A stretch of DNA of 15,428 nucleotides from Candidatus Tenebribacter mawsonii. Lineage in GTDB: Bacteria > Cloacimonadota > Cloacimonadia > Cloacimonadales > TCS61. The stretch is taken from assembly GCA_030765665.1 (NCBI GenBank), contig JAVCCD010000052.1, forward strand, positions 1 to 15,428, in the 5' to 3' direction. Every line of letters begins with the position of its first letter. Within the stretch, counting starts at the first letter, position 1. Below the pieces are notes generated by a model. It had not been told where the DNA came from, made no database searches, and saw nothing but the letters and a program-made list of their open reading frames with translations. A program made the translations under genes and the position numbers. Positions 14,221-15,428 of the stretch are shown piece after piece.

Positions 14221-15147
14221 ATGCAAAAAAGTTTGAAAACTGAGTTTCTAGGTATAACCATAACTTCACCGCTTGTATTACCAGCAGGTGTGATGGGTAT
14301 GGCATTTTCTGGTTTTAATATTTCAGTTGAAAATGGCGCAGGAATTGTAACAAGTAAATCATTAACTTTAAAATCAAGAACAGGTCATAAAGGACCGGTG
14401 GTAGCAGAATTTGAGGGTGGTTTCTTAAACTGTATGGGATTGTGCAATCCCGGCATTGTGGACGGCATTGCTGAGATCGACCAATTTAAGAAACGCTCCA
14501 ATATCCCTGTTATTGCGAGCGTTTTTGCTACCAATACAAAAGACTTTTTAGAACTAACCAAACATGTGAATAAATCTCAAACTGACTTTCTAGAACTTAA
14601 TCTGTCTTGTCCAAATGTATTCGATGAATTTGGAATTCCCTTAGCAGCTTCTACTGAAGAAGTTCATAATATTATAATGGCAGTAAAACAGATTTCAAAA
14701 CTTCCTGTTATTGCAAAACTTTCACCAAACGTTTATGATATTGTATCCATTGCGAAAGCTGCAGAATCTGCAGGAGCTGATGCTTTGTGTATGATAAACA
14801 CTGTTGGTCCTGGGATGCTGATAGATACAAAAATGATTAAACCTGTTCTCTTTAATAAATTTGGTGGTCTCTCCGGACCTTGTATAAAACCAATTGCACT
14901 TAAACTAATTTATCAAACATATTCCGCTGTGAATATTCCAATTTTAGGAATGGGAGGAGTAACTAATGGTGAGGATGCAATTGAGATGTTAATGGCTGGT
15001 GCATCTGTAATTGGTGTAGGAACAGCAGTACATTATCGTGGAATTGAAGTCTTTAACAAAATCAATAATGAAATACTTGAGTTTATGGAAGAGAATGAGT
15101 ACAAGAATTTAAAAGACATTCCAAAACTGGAGAAACTTAATGGATAA
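14221..15147 (+). CDS. pyrD: Dihydroorotate dehydrogenase, type 1B catalytic subunit (PyrD)
   Basis: PyrD oxidises dihydroorotate to orotate with FMN in pyrimidine synthesis. The 308-residue protein is a TIM-barrel class 1 enzyme: PLVLPAGVMG (17-26), SKSLTLKSRTGHKGP (45-59), CMGLCNPG (71-78), NLSCPNV (127-133) with catalytic Cys130, AKLSPNV, and the FMN phosphate site GMGGVTNGEDA and GASVIGVGTA towards the C-terminus. A catalytic Cys rather than Ser excludes class 2. The overlapping pyrK gene shows it is type 1B, in which electrons pass from FMN to NAD+ through PyrK. It is separated from metK by a terminator and starts a new transcription unit. Confidence 0.96.
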   Translation: MQKSLKTEFLGITITSPLVLPAGVMGMAFSGFNISVENGAGIVTSKSLTLKSRTGHKGPVVAEFEGGFLNCMGLCNPGIVDGIAEIDQFKKRSNIPVIASVFATNTKDFLELTKHVNKSQTDFLELNLSCPNVFDEFGIPLAASTEEVHNIIMAVKQISKLPVIAKLSPNVYDIVSIAKAAESAGADALCMINTVGPGMLIDTKMIKPVLFNKFGGLSGPCIKPIALKLIYQTYSAVNIPILGMGGVTNGEDAIEMLMAGASVIGVGTAVHYRGIEVFNKINNEILEFMEENEYKNLKDIPKLEKLNG

Positions 15148-15428
15148 ACGTTATACTTTGAAAATTGATAAAATTGTTGAAGAAACAAATGATATCAGAA
15201 CATTCACATTTAAACATGATCTTGATGCGAAGCCAGGTCAGTTCATCATGCTTACAGATTTCGAAGGTGGAGAGAAACCATTCTCTGTATCTGATTGTAC
15301 AAATGAGGAATTTTCCATAACTGTAAAAAGGATAGGTGAGTTCACAACCCGCCTTTTCCAAAAGTGCGTTGGTGATTTTGTTTCAATAAGAGGTGCTTAT
15401 GGCTCCTCTTTTTTTGTATCAAAAAATA
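15140..15428 (+). CDS. pyrK: Dihydroorotate dehydrogenase electron-transfer subunit (PyrK), N-terminal part
   Basis: PyrK carries FAD and a [2Fe-2S] cluster and moves electrons from PyrD to NAD+. An ATG at 15140 overlaps the pyrD stop by 8 bp and the frame stays open to the window end, giving 96 residues. It starts MDKRYTLKIDKIVEETNDIR and contains the ferredoxin-reductase-like FAD domain signs KPGQFIML (31-38), EKPFSVSD (45-52; the RPFS-type FAD motif with Lys for Arg), VKRIGEFTTRLF (62-73) and IRGAYGSSF (83-91). The NAD-binding half and the Cys ligands of the iron-sulfur cluster lie beyond the window. The overlap and the order pyrD-pyrK are typical of type 1B enzymes. Truncation is due only to the window edge. 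Confidence 0.9.
   Translation, partial: MDKRYTLKIDKIVEETNDIRTFTFKHDLDAKPGQFIMLTDFEGGEKPFSVSDCTNEEFSITVKRIGEFTTRLFQKCVGDFVSIRGAYGSSFFVSKN

Noticed and set aside
14212..14225. GG-N10-GC match resembling a sigma-54 promoter at the pyrD start
   Set aside because: It overlaps the start codon, lacks the TGGCAC and TTGC context, and a dinucleotide pair at this spacing is expected by chance.
15137..15361. Minus-strand open frame of 74 codons at the right end
   Set aside because: Antisense to pyrK, which has clear FAD-domain motifs and the expected overlap with pyrD.
1..15428. CRISPR arrays, insertion sequences, phage genes, tRNA or rRNA, toxin-antitoxin or defence systems
   Set aside because: None seen on either strand: no regularly spaced repeats, no transposase or integrase motifs, and no gap large enough to hold an unrecognised cassette.

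Overview
The window is 15.4 kb of AT-rich, densely coded bacterial DNA. It contains LPS (Kdo and Lpt) genes, so the organism is a diderm (Gram-negative) bacterium. A lipoprotein-type LptC, a long OstA-like LptA, a DUF4159 protein and the AT-rich composition remind me of the Bacteroidota/Cloacimonadota/Marinimicrobia (FCB-like) lineages. That placement is an inference; no rRNA or other strong phylogenetic marker is present.

Layout. (1) 1-1541, minus strand: the start of a secreted protein of unknown function (cut by the window edge), an LpxH-like metallophosphoesterase and a secreted DUF4159 protein, apparently one short operon. (2) 1542-1701: divergent intergenic region. (3) 1702-14011, plus strand: thirteen tightly packed genes, kdsA, kdsC, lptC, lptA, lptB, rpoN, lpdA, lipA, hpf, hprK, ptsH, ptsI and metK, closed by a clear intrinsic terminator at 14040-14073. 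The only sizeable internal gap is the 126 bp before lptB, which holds a promoter-like sequence. (4) 14221 to the end: pyrD followed by an overlapping pyrK that runs off the window.

How the genes fit together. KdsA and KdsC make Kdo. LptC, LptA and LptB belong to the machine that carries LPS to the outer membrane, and the LpxH-like protein on the other strand would act earlier, in lipid A synthesis. The order kdsC-lptC-lptA-lptB-rpoN-hpf followed by PTS genes is the classic proteobacterial 'rpoN cluster'. Here it is modified: lpdA-lipA (lipoamide dehydrogenase and lipoyl synthase) sit between rpoN and hpf, no ptsN or rapZ is present, and the PTS part is hprK-ptsH-ptsI. HPr keeps both His15 and Ser46, so a phosphorelay plus HPr-kinase control is plausible. 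MetK supplies SAM (which LipA consumes), and PyrD/PyrK form a type 1B dihydroorotate dehydrogenase.

Nearly every gene belongs to a well-known family. I see no CRISPR array, transposon, tRNA, rRNA, phage gene or defence system, and I do not think the window holds a clearly new multi-gene system. The points most worth a second look are the altered rpoN cluster, two non-terminator hairpins flanking hpf, the SD-less lptB start just behind a promoter-like sequence, a variant RpoN box and the oversized LptA.
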